DNA of 64,000 nucleotides from Zoogloea sp. (GTDB taxonomy: Bacteria; Pseudomonadota; Gammaproteobacteria; Burkholderiales; Rhodocyclaceae), in contig NZ_JAKLLN010000023.1 of assembly GCF_023150065.1 (NCBI RefSeq), positions 1-64,000 on the forward strand. Reading direction: 5' to 3'. Of the stretch, positions 45,477 to 53,397 are shown piece by piece. The position numbers and the translations under genes were made by a program. A model generated the notes under the pieces. That model was not told where the DNA came from and ran no database searches. It saw only the letters and a program-made list of their open reading frames with translations. How positions within the stretch are numbered: the first letter of the stretch is position 1; each line of letters opens with the position of its first letter.

Positions 45477-46775
45477 ATGCATCCAACCCCCGCCTCCTCG
45501 TGCCAGACCCGCTACCGCCTCGCCGCCCTGGCGCTGGCCGCCATGCTGGTGGGGCACGCAGGCGTTGCCGCCGGCGCCGAATGGCAGGTAAAGCCGGGTG
45601 AGTCCATCCAGGCTGCCCTCAACCGCGCCACTGCAGGCGACACCCTCCGTGTGGCCCGCGGCCACTACCCCGGCAAGCTGCACATCGACAAGCCTCTGCG
45701 CCTGATCGGCGAGGGCCGCCCCACCATCGACGGCCTCGGCAAGGGCGACACCATCCGGGTGGCCGCCGAGGACGTGAGCATCGAAGGCTTCATCGTTGCC
45801 GACTCCGGCGCCGACCTGGGCGAACAGCACGCGGGCATCTACATCCAGCCGGGCAGCCACCGGGCCCGGGTGGCCCGCTGCGACTTCAGCTACACCCTCT
45901 TCGGCCTGTGGATCGAGAAGGCGAAGGACGTGGTGATCGAGGACAACCTGATCACCGGCAAGCGCGACCTCGACTCGTCCCAGCGCGGCAACGGCATCCA
46001 GCTCTACAACACCACCGGCGCCCGCATCCTGCGCAACAACATCAGCTTCGTGCGCGACGCCATCTACGTGGATGTGTCCCACGACGCGATCTTCCGCGGC
46101 AACCGGATGCACCACAGCCGCTACGGCACCCACTACATGAACTCCTACCGCAATCTGTGGGAGGACAACGACACCTACTTCAACCGGGGCGGTCTGGCCC
46201 TGATGGAGGTGCGCGACCAGGTGGTGCGCAACAACCGGGCCTGGGGCAATTCCGACCACGGCATCATGCTGCGCACCATCCAGGACGCGGTGGTGGAGAA
46301 CAACATCGTCGCCGGCAACGCCCGGGGCTTCTTCATCTACGACGCCGAATACAACACCCTGCGCGGCAACCTGGTGGTGGACAACCAGGTGGGCATGCAC
46401 GTGTGGGCCGGCTCGGTGCGCAACGTGGTCGAGAAGAACGACTTCATCTCCAACCGCGAACAGGTGAAGTACGTCGCCTCCAAGGATGAAAAATGGGGTG
46501 TCGAAAGCGGCAACCACTGGAGCAACTACGTGGGCTGGGACCGCAACGGCGACGGCCACGGCGACGTGCCCTACGAGGCCAACGACATGGTCGACCGCCT
46601 GTCCTGGCGCCACCCCATGGTCAAGCTGCTGCTCGCCAGCCCGGCCATCCAGACCCTGCGCCTCATCGCGCAGCAGTTTCCGCTGCTGCGCGCCCCCAGC
46701 ATCGTGGACCCCAAGCCGCGCATGCGCCCCGAACATTCCGACTGGAGAAACTGGCTTGGCAAGCACTATCGTTGA
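45477..46775 (+). CDS. nosD: NosD, periplasmic copper-site maturation protein
   Basis: A 432-residue right-handed beta-helix protein of the CASH/pectate-lyase-like fold. A signal peptide (1-~34) is followed by repeating rungs rich in N-N-x-I/V (DAVVENNIVAGNARGFFIYDAEYNTLRGNLVVDNQVG is such a region at 46291-46401). NosD delivers sulphide/copper-site components with the NosFY transporter for CuZ assembly. The end overlaps nosF by 20 bases. Confidence 0.94.
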   Translation: MHPTPASSCQTRYRLAALALAAMLVGHAGVAAGAEWQVKPGESIQAALNRATAGDTLRVARGHYPGKLHIDKPLRLIGEGRPTIDGLGKGDTIRVAAEDVSIEGFIVADSGADLGEQHAGIYIQPGSHRARVARCDFSYTLFGLWIEKAKDVVIEDNLITGKRDLDSSQRGNGIQLYNTTGARILRNNISFVRDAIYVDVSHDAIFRGNRMHHSRYGTHYMNSYRNLWEDNDTYFNRGGLALMEVRDQVVRNNRAWGNSDHGIMLRTIQDAVVENNIVAGNARGFFIYDAEYNTLRGNLVVDNQVGMHVWAGSVRNVVEKNDFISNREQVKYVASKDEKWGVESGNHWSNYVGWDRNGDGHGDVPYEANDMVDRLSWRHPMVKLLLASPAIQTLRLIAQQFPLLRAPSIVDPKPRMRPEHSDWRNWLGKHYR

Positions 46776-47667
46776 AGCCCGCGGGGTGACCAAGGATTTC
46801 GGCAGCATCCAGGCCGTCAAAGGTGTCGACCTGTCCATCGCCCCGGGCGAACTCTTCGGCCTGATCGGCCACAACGGCGCCGGCAAGAGCACCCTCTTCA
46901 AGATGATGCTCGGCCTGATCCCCCTCACCTCGGGCACGATCCATCTCGATGGCGAGCCCATCACCGGCCCGCGCTTTCGCGAGACCCGGCGCAAGATCGG
47001 CTACCTGCCCGAGAACGTCGTGCTCTACGACAACCTCACCGGCCTGGAGACCCTGTATTTCTTCGCCGACCTCAAGGCCGTGCCCCGACGCGAGTGTGCC
47101 GGCCTCCTCGACAAGGTCGGCCTGGCCCAGGCTGCCGGCCGGCGGGTGCGGGAATACTCCAAGGGCATGCGCCAGCGCCTCGGCTTTGCCCAGGCCCTGC
47201 TCGGCAAGCCGCGCCTGCTGTTTCTCGACGAGCCCACCACCGGCCTCGACCCCGGTGCCATCCGCGACTTCTACCGCATCCTGCGCGAGCTCAAGGGCGA
47301 AGGCGTGACCATGGTCCTCACCTCCCACATCCTGGCCGAGATCCAGGAGCGGGTGGATCGCCTGGCCATCATGGAAGGCGGCCAGATCCGCGCCACCGGC
47401 AGCGTCCAGGCCCTGCGCGAGGCCATGAACCTGCCCCTGACCCTGGAGATCGCCGGCGGCGCCGGCCTGCGCGAGCAGGTCGCCCGGGCCCTGGAAGGCC
47501 TCGCCATCGAGGGCATAGACGAAGCCGGCAGCGTGCTCCACATCCGCCTCGCCCGGGACGCCAAGATGCCCGCCCTGACCCGCCTGGCCACCCTGGGCGA
47601 CACCCTGCGCGACCTCCACGTCCGCGAACCGTCCCTCGAGGACGTGTTCTTCGGCTACCGGAACTGA
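46756..47667 (+). CDS. nosF: NosF, ABC transporter ATPase
   Basis: A 303-residue ATPase energising NosY. Walker A GHNGAGKST, signature YSKGMRQRLG, Walker B LLFLDEPTTGLD and H-loop TSHILAEI are present. Start is TTG 46756, with GGAG at 46744-46747, 8 bases upstream, inside the nosD reading frame; it gives MASTIVEARGV, which aligns with the usual beginning. No ATG is available in frame before the Walker A motif. Translation is coupled to nosD. Confidence 0.93.
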   Translation: MASTIVEARGVTKDFGSIQAVKGVDLSIAPGELFGLIGHNGAGKSTLFKMMLGLIPLTSGTIHLDGEPITGPRFRETRRKIGYLPENVVLYDNLTGLETLYFFADLKAVPRRECAGLLDKVGLAQAAGRRVREYSKGMRQRLGFAQALLGKPRLLFLDEPTTGLDPGAIRDFYRILRELKGEGVTMVLTSHILAEIQERVDRLAIMEGGQIRATGSVQALREAMNLPLTLEIAGGAGLREQVARALEGLAIEGIDEAGSVLHIRLARDAKMPALTRLATLGDTLRDLHVREPSLEDVFFGYRN

Positions 47668-47671
47668 GCCC

Positions 47672-48496
47672 ATGCTTTCCATCGACTTCAGACAGATCGG
47701 CATCGTCGCCGGCAAGGAATTCTGGGACCGCATCCGCAACCGCTGGGTGCTGGCCGTGTCCATCGTGTTCACCGTGTTCGCCCTGGTCATCGCCTACTTC
47801 GGCGCCGCCCAGCAGGGCGCGGTGGGCTTTCGCTCCATCGACGTGACCATCGCCTCCCTGGTCAGCCTGGTGATCTACCTCATCCCCCTGATCGCCCTGA
47901 TCCTCGGCTTCGATGCCATCGTCGGCGAGCGCGAACGGGGCTCCCTCGACCTGCTGCTGACCCTGCCCATCACCCGCAAGGAGCTGATCCTCGGCAAGTA
48001 CACCGGCCTGGCCGGGGCCCTGGCCTTCTCCACCGTGGCCGGCTTTGGCGCGGTGGGCGTCATCCTGTCCCCCAGCCTCAGCCTGAGCGCCCTCTTCCAC
48101 TACGCCGGCTTCATGCTGTCGGCCATCCTGCTGGGCTTCGCCTTCCTGAGCCTCGCGGTGATGCTGTCGGTCTTCGCCACCGACCGCACCCGGGCTTCGG
48201 GCCTGGCCATCGGCACTTGGTTCTTCTTCGTGCTGGTGTTCGACCTGCTGATCCTCGGCGCCCTCGTCGTCACCGCCGGCGAATACGGCGGCGCGGTGTT
48301 TCCCTACCTGCTGCTCCTCAACCCGGCCGACGTTTTCCGCATCCTCAACGTCTTCAGCCTGGACGAGGTACGCACCCTCTACGGCCTTGCCACCGTCTTT
48401 CCCGAAGCCCTGAGCAACCCCGCCACCCTTGGCGGCGTCATGCTCGCCTGGATCGTCGGCCCCCTGGCCGTCGCCATCTGGAGATTCGAACGATGA
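47672..48496 (+). CDS. nosY: NosY, ABC transporter permease
   Basis: A 274-residue inner-membrane permease with six hydrophobic helices. ERERGSLDLLLTLPITRKELILGKY is the conserved cytoplasmic loop of ABC-2-type permeases such as NosY. It follows nosF by 4 bases and overlaps nosL by ATGA (48493-48496). Confidence 0.93.
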   Translation: MLSIDFRQIGIVAGKEFWDRIRNRWVLAVSIVFTVFALVIAYFGAAQQGAVGFRSIDVTIASLVSLVIYLIPLIALILGFDAIVGERERGSLDLLLTLPITRKELILGKYTGLAGALAFSTVAGFGAVGVILSPSLSLSALFHYAGFMLSAILLGFAFLSLAVMLSVFATDRTRASGLAIGTWFFFVLVFDLLILGALVVTAGEYGGAVFPYLLLLNPADVFRILNVFSLDEVRTLYGLATVFPEALSNPATLGGVMLAWIVGPLAVAIWRFER

Positions 48497-49017
48497 AGAT
48501 TCCGCCCCTCCTCGCCCACACTGCCGTGCTGCTGGTGGCCGCCAGCCTGCTCGCCGCCTGCGGCCAGAACAGCACCAGCACCGTCACCCCCAGGGAGATC
48601 GCCCAGGACACCTACTGCGCCCTGGACGGCATGCTCCTCGCCGACTACCCCGGGCCCAAGGCCCAGATCCACTACGCCGGCCAGCCCGAACCCGAGTTCT
48701 TCTGCGACACCACCGAAATGTTCTCCCTGCTGCTCAAGCCCGAGCAGGCCCGCAAGGTGGCCGCCGCCTACGTGCAGGACATGGACAAGGCCGACTGGGC
48801 CGCTCCCAAGGGCGCCTGGATCGACGTCAAGGTCGCCTTTTACGTGGTCGGCTCGAAGAAGCGCGGCGCCATGGGGCCCACCATCCCATCTTTCGGCACA
48901 CGCGAAGGCGCCCAGAAGTTTGCCGACGCCGAGGGCGGCAAGGTGCACCCCTTCGCCGAGATCACCCCCGACATGGCCCGCCTCGACGGCGGTGCCCTCC
49001 ACGACCAGAGAATGTAA
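48493..49017 (+). CDS. nosL: NosL, copper-binding lipoprotein
   Basis: A 174-residue lipoprotein with lipobox LLAAC. The copper-chaperone segment DTYCALDGMLLADYPGPKAQIHY matches the NosL signature (Cys-x3-Gly-Met and PGPKAQI). It delivers Cu(I) to apo-NosZ in the periplasm. Last of the canonical nosDFYL genes; a second NosL-like gene follows 0.65 kb later. Confidence 0.92.
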   Translation: MKIPPLLAHTAVLLVAASLLAACGQNSTSTVTPREIAQDTYCALDGMLLADYPGPKAQIHYAGQPEPEFFCDTTEMFSLLLKPEQARKVAAAYVQDMDKADWAAPKGAWIDVKVAFYVVGSKKRGAMGPTIPSFGTREGAQKFADAEGGKVHPFAEITPDMARLDGGALHDQRM

Positions 49018-49021
49018 GCCG

Positions 49022-49294
49022 ATGGACCCGATCTACAGCACCATCCCCCCCGAAGACGCCATGGAGATCGAGCAGATCGCCCGGCTCATGTACGAGGTCC
49101 GCGCCGCCCGCGACGAGATGCTCGCCCGCCTCGGTGCCGCCGACGCCCCCCAGGCCCTCGACTGCATCCGCCGGGGCGAACTGCCCGAGCATCCGTCCTA
49201 CGAGCACTACCTGTCAGCCCGCATCCTTACCGACCTGGGCACCCAGGTGCGCGCCGATCTGGCCGCCCGCATCGAGGAGAGCCAGGGGCGATGA
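49022..49294 (+). CDS. small helical protein, putative antitoxin-like partner
   Basis: 90 residues, no export signal, strongly acidic and helical. The C-terminal part GELPEHPSYEHYLSARIL recalls the GELxxHPxYEDYL-type ending of small proteins encoded just upstream of TumE/DUF6516-like toxins. It starts 4 bases after nosL and overlaps the next gene by ATGA (49291-49294). Role as an antitoxin is inference from arrangement and resemblance. Confidence 0.6.
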   Translation: MDPIYSTIPPEDAMEIEQIARLMYEVRAARDEMLARLGAADAPQALDCIRRGELPEHPSYEHYLSARILTDLGTQVRADLAARIEESQGR

Positions 49295-49674
49295 GCATGC
49301 ATATCGATCTGGCCGCGCGCCTTGAAGAGCACTTTGGCGAGCACCTGGAGCGGGCCGTGGAGCTCAAGCTCGACGCCCTCATCGTCCACCTCGCCAATGG
49401 CGTCAGCCTGGAAGCCCGGGTCGCCGACCCCCACGCCTACGCCTTCACCTGGGTATGGGGCGAGGCCGAGTTGCGCATCGACACCGCGCCCCTCCACGCC
49501 GATCTGGCCACCTACCCCAATCACCTCCACGCCGCCGACGGCGTGCTGCACCACGACCCGCTCACCGTGGCGGGCGCCGCCCCCTGGGACAACCTCCAGC
49601 GCCTCATCACCGCCATCCTGGCCGACCCGCTGCTCGGCAGCGTCACGTCTTCCACCGGAGCCCGCCAAACATGA
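49291..49674 (+). CDS. TumE/DUF6516-like small protein (putative toxin)
   Basis: 127 residues, cytoplasmic. The central segment AYAFTWVWGEAELRIDTAPLHADLATYPNHLH resembles the TumE/DUF6516 pattern of an aromatic strand, Asp-x-Ala-Pro-His, then a PHH-like stretch (here Pro-Asn-His). It is coupled to both neighbours by ATGA overlaps (49291-49294 and 49671-49674). If it is a toxin, its expression is tied to the nos operon. Alternative: a dedicated Nos accessory protein. Confidence 0.6.
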   Translation: MSMHIDLAARLEEHFGEHLERAVELKLDALIVHLANGVSLEARVADPHAYAFTWVWGEAELRIDTAPLHADLATYPNHLHAADGVLHHDPLTVAGAAPWDNLQRLITAILADPLLGSVTSSTGARQT

Positions 49675-50177
49675 TGCCCCGCCTCCTCTGCACCCTGCTC
49701 GCCACCACCTTCCTGGGCCTGGCACCAGCCGCCCCCGCGGCGGCGGCCGACCTGTCACCCCAGTACGTGCAGCGCTCCACCCGCTGCCCGGTGTGCGGCA
49801 TGTATCCCTACCGCACGCCCCAGTGGATGGGCCAGATCGTCTTCAACGACCAGACCGCCAGCACCTTCGACTCGCCGGTGGACATGTTCCGTTTTCTCAA
49901 CAACATGATCGTCTTCGACAAGCAGCACAAGCCGGCCGACGTGGGCGCCATCTGGGTGGCCGACTACGGCACCAAAGCCTGGGTGGATGCGAAAAAGGCC
50001 TTCTACGTCACCGGCTCGAAGGCCCTCGGCCCCATGAACGATCCCAACCTCCCGGCCTTCGCCACCCGCGAAGCCGCCGACGCCCACATCAAGGCCCAGG
50101 GCGGCAAGCTGCTGCAGTACCCGGACATCACCCGGGACCTGATCAAGAGCCTGAGCGGCGGGCACCAGCACCACTGA
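49671..50177 (+). CDS. second NosL-like periplasmic copper protein
   Basis: A 168-residue NosL-domain protein with a cleavable signal (1-~25, no lipobox). TRCPVCGMYPYRTP carries Cys-x2-Cys-Gly-Met, the strict copper-binding form absent from the first NosL, and the C-terminus ends in GGHQHH, a possible metal-binding tail. It probably binds copper as a soluble periplasmic chaperone for NosZ. ATG 49671 overlaps the previous stop. Confidence 0.85.
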   Translation: MMPRLLCTLLATTFLGLAPAAPAAAADLSPQYVQRSTRCPVCGMYPYRTPQWMGQIVFNDQTASTFDSPVDMFRFLNNMIVFDKQHKPADVGAIWVADYGTKAWVDAKKAFYVTGSKALGPMNDPNLPAFATREAADAHIKAQGGKLLQYPDITRDLIKSLSGGHQHH

Positions 50178-50205
50178 CCTGCGCCGCCCGGCGCGCGTCC
50201 CCTCT

Positions 50206-51351
50206 TTAAAGAAGGTACTGCTCGATGCGGCTCACGGGGGCATTGCGCAGCAGGTAGAGCTGGGGATTGTCCCGTTCGGCCGACTTGCCATTCAGGCTCA
50301 CGGGCACCGGCTCCCGCTCCAGGACGCACAGGCGCCGGCTGACGCAGTCGGCGCGCCACTCGGGCAGTGCCGTCTTGCCGCGCTCCTCCACCGCGATCCG
50401 GGTCAGGGCAAACTGGTCGGCGGGGCCCTCCCGCTCCACCCGCGCCCTGATGGCGTCCCGGGCCTTGTCCAGGCTGCCCTGCTGCACGCACAGGTCATAG
50501 AGCGACGCCAGACAGCGCAGGTTGTCGATGCGGATCGGTTTGAGCCCGTGCAGCCACGACAGGGCGGCGATCAGCTTGCGCCCATACACGTCATAGGCGT
50601 AAGCCAGAGTCTCGGCATAGAAATCCGGGGTGCGCCCCACCGCCTGCAGGGCCGCCTTCCAGGCCGGGTCGAAGTCGGTCTTGCGCCCGCCCCGGCTCAG
50701 GGCGTCGGCCCAGGCGATCTGCCGGGCCCGGCTGGGCAAGCGCAGCACGGCCTGCCAATCGGGCCACAGGGCGCCAAAGCAGGCCTGCAGCGCTGGGCCG
50801 TTGCGGGCCTCGAAGCGCCGGAACAGCTCCTGCAGGGTGCCGGTCTTGAGATTGACCTGCAGGGGCCCGAAGGACAGCCCCGCCCCATCGAAGTTGCCCG
50901 TCACCTGCTGAAACGGGTCGCCGCTGGTCTCGAAGGCTGCCGTAACCCGCAGGGCGTTGGCAATCGCCAGCTCCGGGCGCAGGGCTGGCAACGCTGCCGG
51001 GTCGGGCATCTCCAGGTAGAGCCGCTCGCCCCGCAGCTCCACCTGCCGGAAATGCCCTTCCTGGGCCAGCCGGCTGGCCGACTTGTGCACCTCCGCCAGA
51101 CGCGCCGCCGTCACCCACACGAAGCGCCCTTCCAGCCCCACCCCCAGCCCCTCGGCCGGCAGCACCGAGTCAATCTGCAGGGGCATGCCCACGGCGTCCC
51201 GCAACACCTGGATGGAACCCGCCAGCTCCCGGTGGATGTAGATGGTGCCGTCGTGGCGGGCGTACTCGCGCAGCTGGAAGCTGGGTGTCAGCTGGGCCGC
51301 TCCCGGCCCGCCGATGATGAAGTCCCGGGCATACTTGAATCGCGCAGGCAT
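50206..51351 (-). CDS. predicted peptidoglycan-acting protein (M15-like N-domain, lysozyme/chitosanase-like C-domain)
   Basis: 381 residues, no signal peptide. Residues ~20-140 follow the layout of M15_3 D,D-carboxypeptidases (FQLREYARHDGTIYIHRELAGSIQVLRDAVGMPLQI), but the usual S-x-H-x2-G-x2-x-D zinc motif is missing, so this part may only bind. Residues ~145-300 have GNFDGAGLSFGPLQVNLKTGTLQELFRR, the pattern seen in lysozyme/chitosanase-like muramidases with an early acidic residue. Third gene of a minus-strand set with an M23 peptidase and a small exported protein. Secretion route unknown. Confidence 0.6.
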   Translation of the reverse strand: MPARFKYARDFIIGGPGAAQLTPSFQLREYARHDGTIYIHRELAGSIQVLRDAVGMPLQIDSVLPAEGLGVGLEGRFVWVTAARLAEVHKSASRLAQEGHFRQVELRGERLYLEMPDPAALPALRPELAIANALRVTAAFETSGDPFQQVTGNFDGAGLSFGPLQVNLKTGTLQELFRRFEARNGPALQACFGALWPDWQAVLRLPSRARQIAWADALSRGGRKTDFDPAWKAALQAVGRTPDFYAETLAYAYDVYGRKLIAALSWLHGLKPIRIDNLRCLASLYDLCVQQGSLDKARDAIRARVEREGPADQFALTRIAVEERGKTALPEWRADCVSRRLCVLEREPVPVSLNGKSAERDNPQLYLLRNAPVSRIEQYLL

Positions 51352-51377
51352 GGCTCTTTCCTCCCTCAAATGGGGCC

Positions 51378-51881
51378 TCAGGGCAGGTCGCGCCCCTGGG
51401 CGATACGGGGCTGGCGACCGTCCCAGTAAAGCAGCAGATCGACCCCCGCCTCGGTACCCAGCAGCACGCCTTCTCCCCGCCAGCCCCGGGTCATCCCGCG
51501 CCAGGCGCGGGCCTGGGCCGAACTGCGCTGGAGAACCCCGACAGGCGGCGGCCCGTCCTCCCAGATCGGGGTGGCAAAAAAGCGCCGGTTCTGGATCAGC
51601 ACGCAGGCGGAAGCGCCCCGCCCCCGGTCCACCACCAGCGCGGCCAGCTGTGCATCGAGGGGGCGCTGCACACGCCGCCACGGGTCGGTGGCCCGCCCGC
51701 GAACGTCCGGCAGGGCGCCCGCCGGCAGAAACCACGCCCGGTCCTGCCGCCCGTCACCATCAAAATCCAGTTGCAGGACCACCCCCTGCCCGGCCCCGGC
51801 CGGCGGCCCCGACTCACAGGGCGACGCGGCCAGCAGCGGGCCGGCCAGCAGCCAGCCAACCAGCGCCAGTACCCGCCTCAT
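51378..51881 (-). CDS. exported FG-GAP-like protein, possible immunity partner
   Basis: A 167-residue protein with a signal peptide (1-~18, ending LLA). DFDGDGRQDRAW is the calcium-binding-like DxDGDGxxD motif of FG-GAP/VCBS repeats. It overlaps the M23 peptidase stop (51878-51881, ATGA) and precedes the M15-like gene. A periplasmic protein between two wall hydrolases could be an inhibitor protecting the producer; this is inference. Confidence 0.6.
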   Translation of the reverse strand: MRRVLALVGWLLAGPLLAASPCESGPPAGAGQGVVLQLDFDGDGRQDRAWFLPAGALPDVRGRATDPWRRVQRPLDAQLAALVVDRGRGASACVLIQNRRFFATPIWEDGPPPVGVLQRSSAQARAWRGMTRGWRGEGVLLGTEAGVDLLLYWDGRQPRIAQGRDLP

Positions 51882-52681
51882 GCACCCGCCAGCCATTTGC
51901 GCCATTCATTGAGAAACGGGGTCGGGTCGAGCAGATCGGCACGACGCAGAAAGGGCACCCCGTCGGCCGTCCGCGCTGACAGGTTCTCGGGCACCGTCAG
52001 GCTGCCCGTGCCACTGCCGTCGTACATCTCCAGGTGCAGCATGGCACTGGGTACCTGGATGCCCACCAGCAGCCCCACCCGGGCGATCACCTGCCCGGCC
52101 TTGACGTGCTCGCCCTTGCGCAGGGTGCAGTCGGGCTTGATCTCACCATAGCGGATCACGAAATCCCCATGGTCGATCTCCAGGGCGTCGGTCTGGGCAT
52201 AGAAGGCATAGGGGTCGCGGATCACCACCCCATCGCGCACGGCGTGGATGGCGCGCCCCACCGGGGCATACAGATCGCAGCCCGCATGGGCACGCCGCCC
52301 ACCACTGCGCCGGGAGCCAAAGGAACGGGGTGGATGGGTCCAGTCAGCCACCGCCGGCCGGGCAAAGGGGAAGACCGCATCCCCGCCCGGTGGCCGGGGG
52401 GTGTCCGCCAGCAATTGCACCAGCCGCCGCCAGCCGTCGCCAGCCGGCGTGAGCACGCCGCCGGGCTCCAGCCCCGCTACCACCTGAAAGGCCCGGATGG
52501 CCTTTACCGTGGCCGACTTGCGCGGTGGGCGGGCAATGCTCCCATCCACCCCCTCCGGATCCGCGCCCTCCCAGCCGGGCTGGCGCGCCAGCCGGGTCAG
52601 GGCCGACTGTACGGTTTCAACGTCCTGGCGCTCGTTGCGCGCGCCCTGTTCCCAGGCGCCTACGGCCGCACGGATCTCCAT
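51878..52681 (-). CDS. M23-family peptidoglycan endopeptidase with wall-binding N-domain
   Basis: A 267-residue protein without a signal peptide. Residues ~1-100 resemble a peptidoglycan-binding domain (NERQDVETVQSALTRLA, then SATVKAIRAFQ). The C-terminal LytM/M23 domain has HAGCDLYAP (zinc His and Asp) and MLHLEMYDG, where the second zinc motif His-x-His is replaced by His-Leu-Glu. Activity is therefore uncertain. The absence of an export signal is typical of phage or contact-delivered lytic proteins. Confidence 0.75.
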   Translation of the reverse strand: MEIRAAVGAWEQGARNERQDVETVQSALTRLARQPGWEGADPEGVDGSIARPPRKSATVKAIRAFQVVAGLEPGGVLTPAGDGWRRLVQLLADTPRPPGGDAVFPFARPAVADWTHPPRSFGSRRSGGRRAHAGCDLYAPVGRAIHAVRDGVVIRDPYAFYAQTDALEIDHGDFVIRYGEIKPDCTLRKGEHVKAGQVIARVGLLVGIQVPSAMLHLEMYDGSGTGSLTVPENLSARTADGVPFLRRADLLDPTPFLNEWRKWLAGA

Positions 52682-52775
52682 CTCTCCCTCCCCTGTCGTC
52701 TGAGAATGTTGCGGGCTCTGACTCTCAGGATAGTCGCCGGAAAACGGCTGTCATCGTTGCCCGGTGACAACAGGC

Positions 52776-52807
52776 AAAAAAAACCCGGCCGCATGGTGAC
52801 GACCGGG
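52776..52807 (-). terminator. terminator downstream of the cytochrome c gene
   Basis: On the minus strand CCCGGTCG (52807-52800) pairs with CGGCCGGG (52791-52784), one G-U pair, followed by eight Ts (52783-52776). It also insulates the cytochrome gene from the M23 cassette. Confidence 0.85.
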
Positions 52808-52878
52808 CCTTGGCGCGTGGGGGGTTACGCGCTGAGGTGAGAAGGAGACAAAGATCTAATCGTGGGGTGCAAAGCCTC

Positions 52879-53277
52879 TTACTGGGCTTTGGCGACCATG
52901 AAGTTCACCACTTCCTTGATTTCGTCGTCGCTCAGGGACGGGCTGCCACCCTTCGGCGGCATGGCGCCCTTGCTGCCGTTGAAGCCCTCGATGGCGTGCT
53001 TGTAGAGGGTGTCATTGCCCTGGGCGATGCGCGGGCCCCAGTCGGCCTTGTCGCCGAGCTTGGGTGCGCCGGCCACACCGGTCTGGTGGCACATGGCGCA
53101 GGTCTTCTTGAAGATGTCGGCACCCTTGCCGCCATCGGCCGCAGCGGGGGCAGGAGCCGGGGCGGCAGCCACCGGCGCAGGCGCAGCGGCGGGGGCCGCA
53201 GCGGGCGGCGCTTCGGACTTGCCGCAGGCGGCCAGCAGGCCAACGAGGATCAGGGGGAGGAGTCGGGAGGTCAGCAT
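52879..53277 (-). CDS. cytochrome c5-like lipoprotein
   Basis: 132 residues. Lipobox LLAAC at Cys18, an Ala/Pro-rich linker (~22-48), then a single-haem domain with CAMCH and a Met ligand region GAMPPKGG. It is an outer-leaflet or periplasm-facing electron carrier, similar to cytochrome c5; nearby NosZ and PQQ enzymes are possible partners. Start ATG 53277 gives the signal peptide. Confidence 0.9.
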   Translation of the reverse strand: MLTSRLLPLILVGLLAACGKSEAPPAAAPAAAPAPVAAAPAPAPAAADGGKGADIFKKTCAMCHQTGVAGAPKLGDKADWGPRIAQGNDTLYKHAIEGFNGSKGAMPPKGGSPSLSDDEIKEVVNFMVAKAQ

Positions 53278-53397
53278 GGGGCTCTCTTTGATTGGATGTT
53301 GGGTATGGGGAAACCCGCCAGGCGGGTTGTGGAACGGATCGTATGCCGCCTGGCCCCGCCGCCTCATTGACCCGAATCAATTGCCCCGCATCACCAT

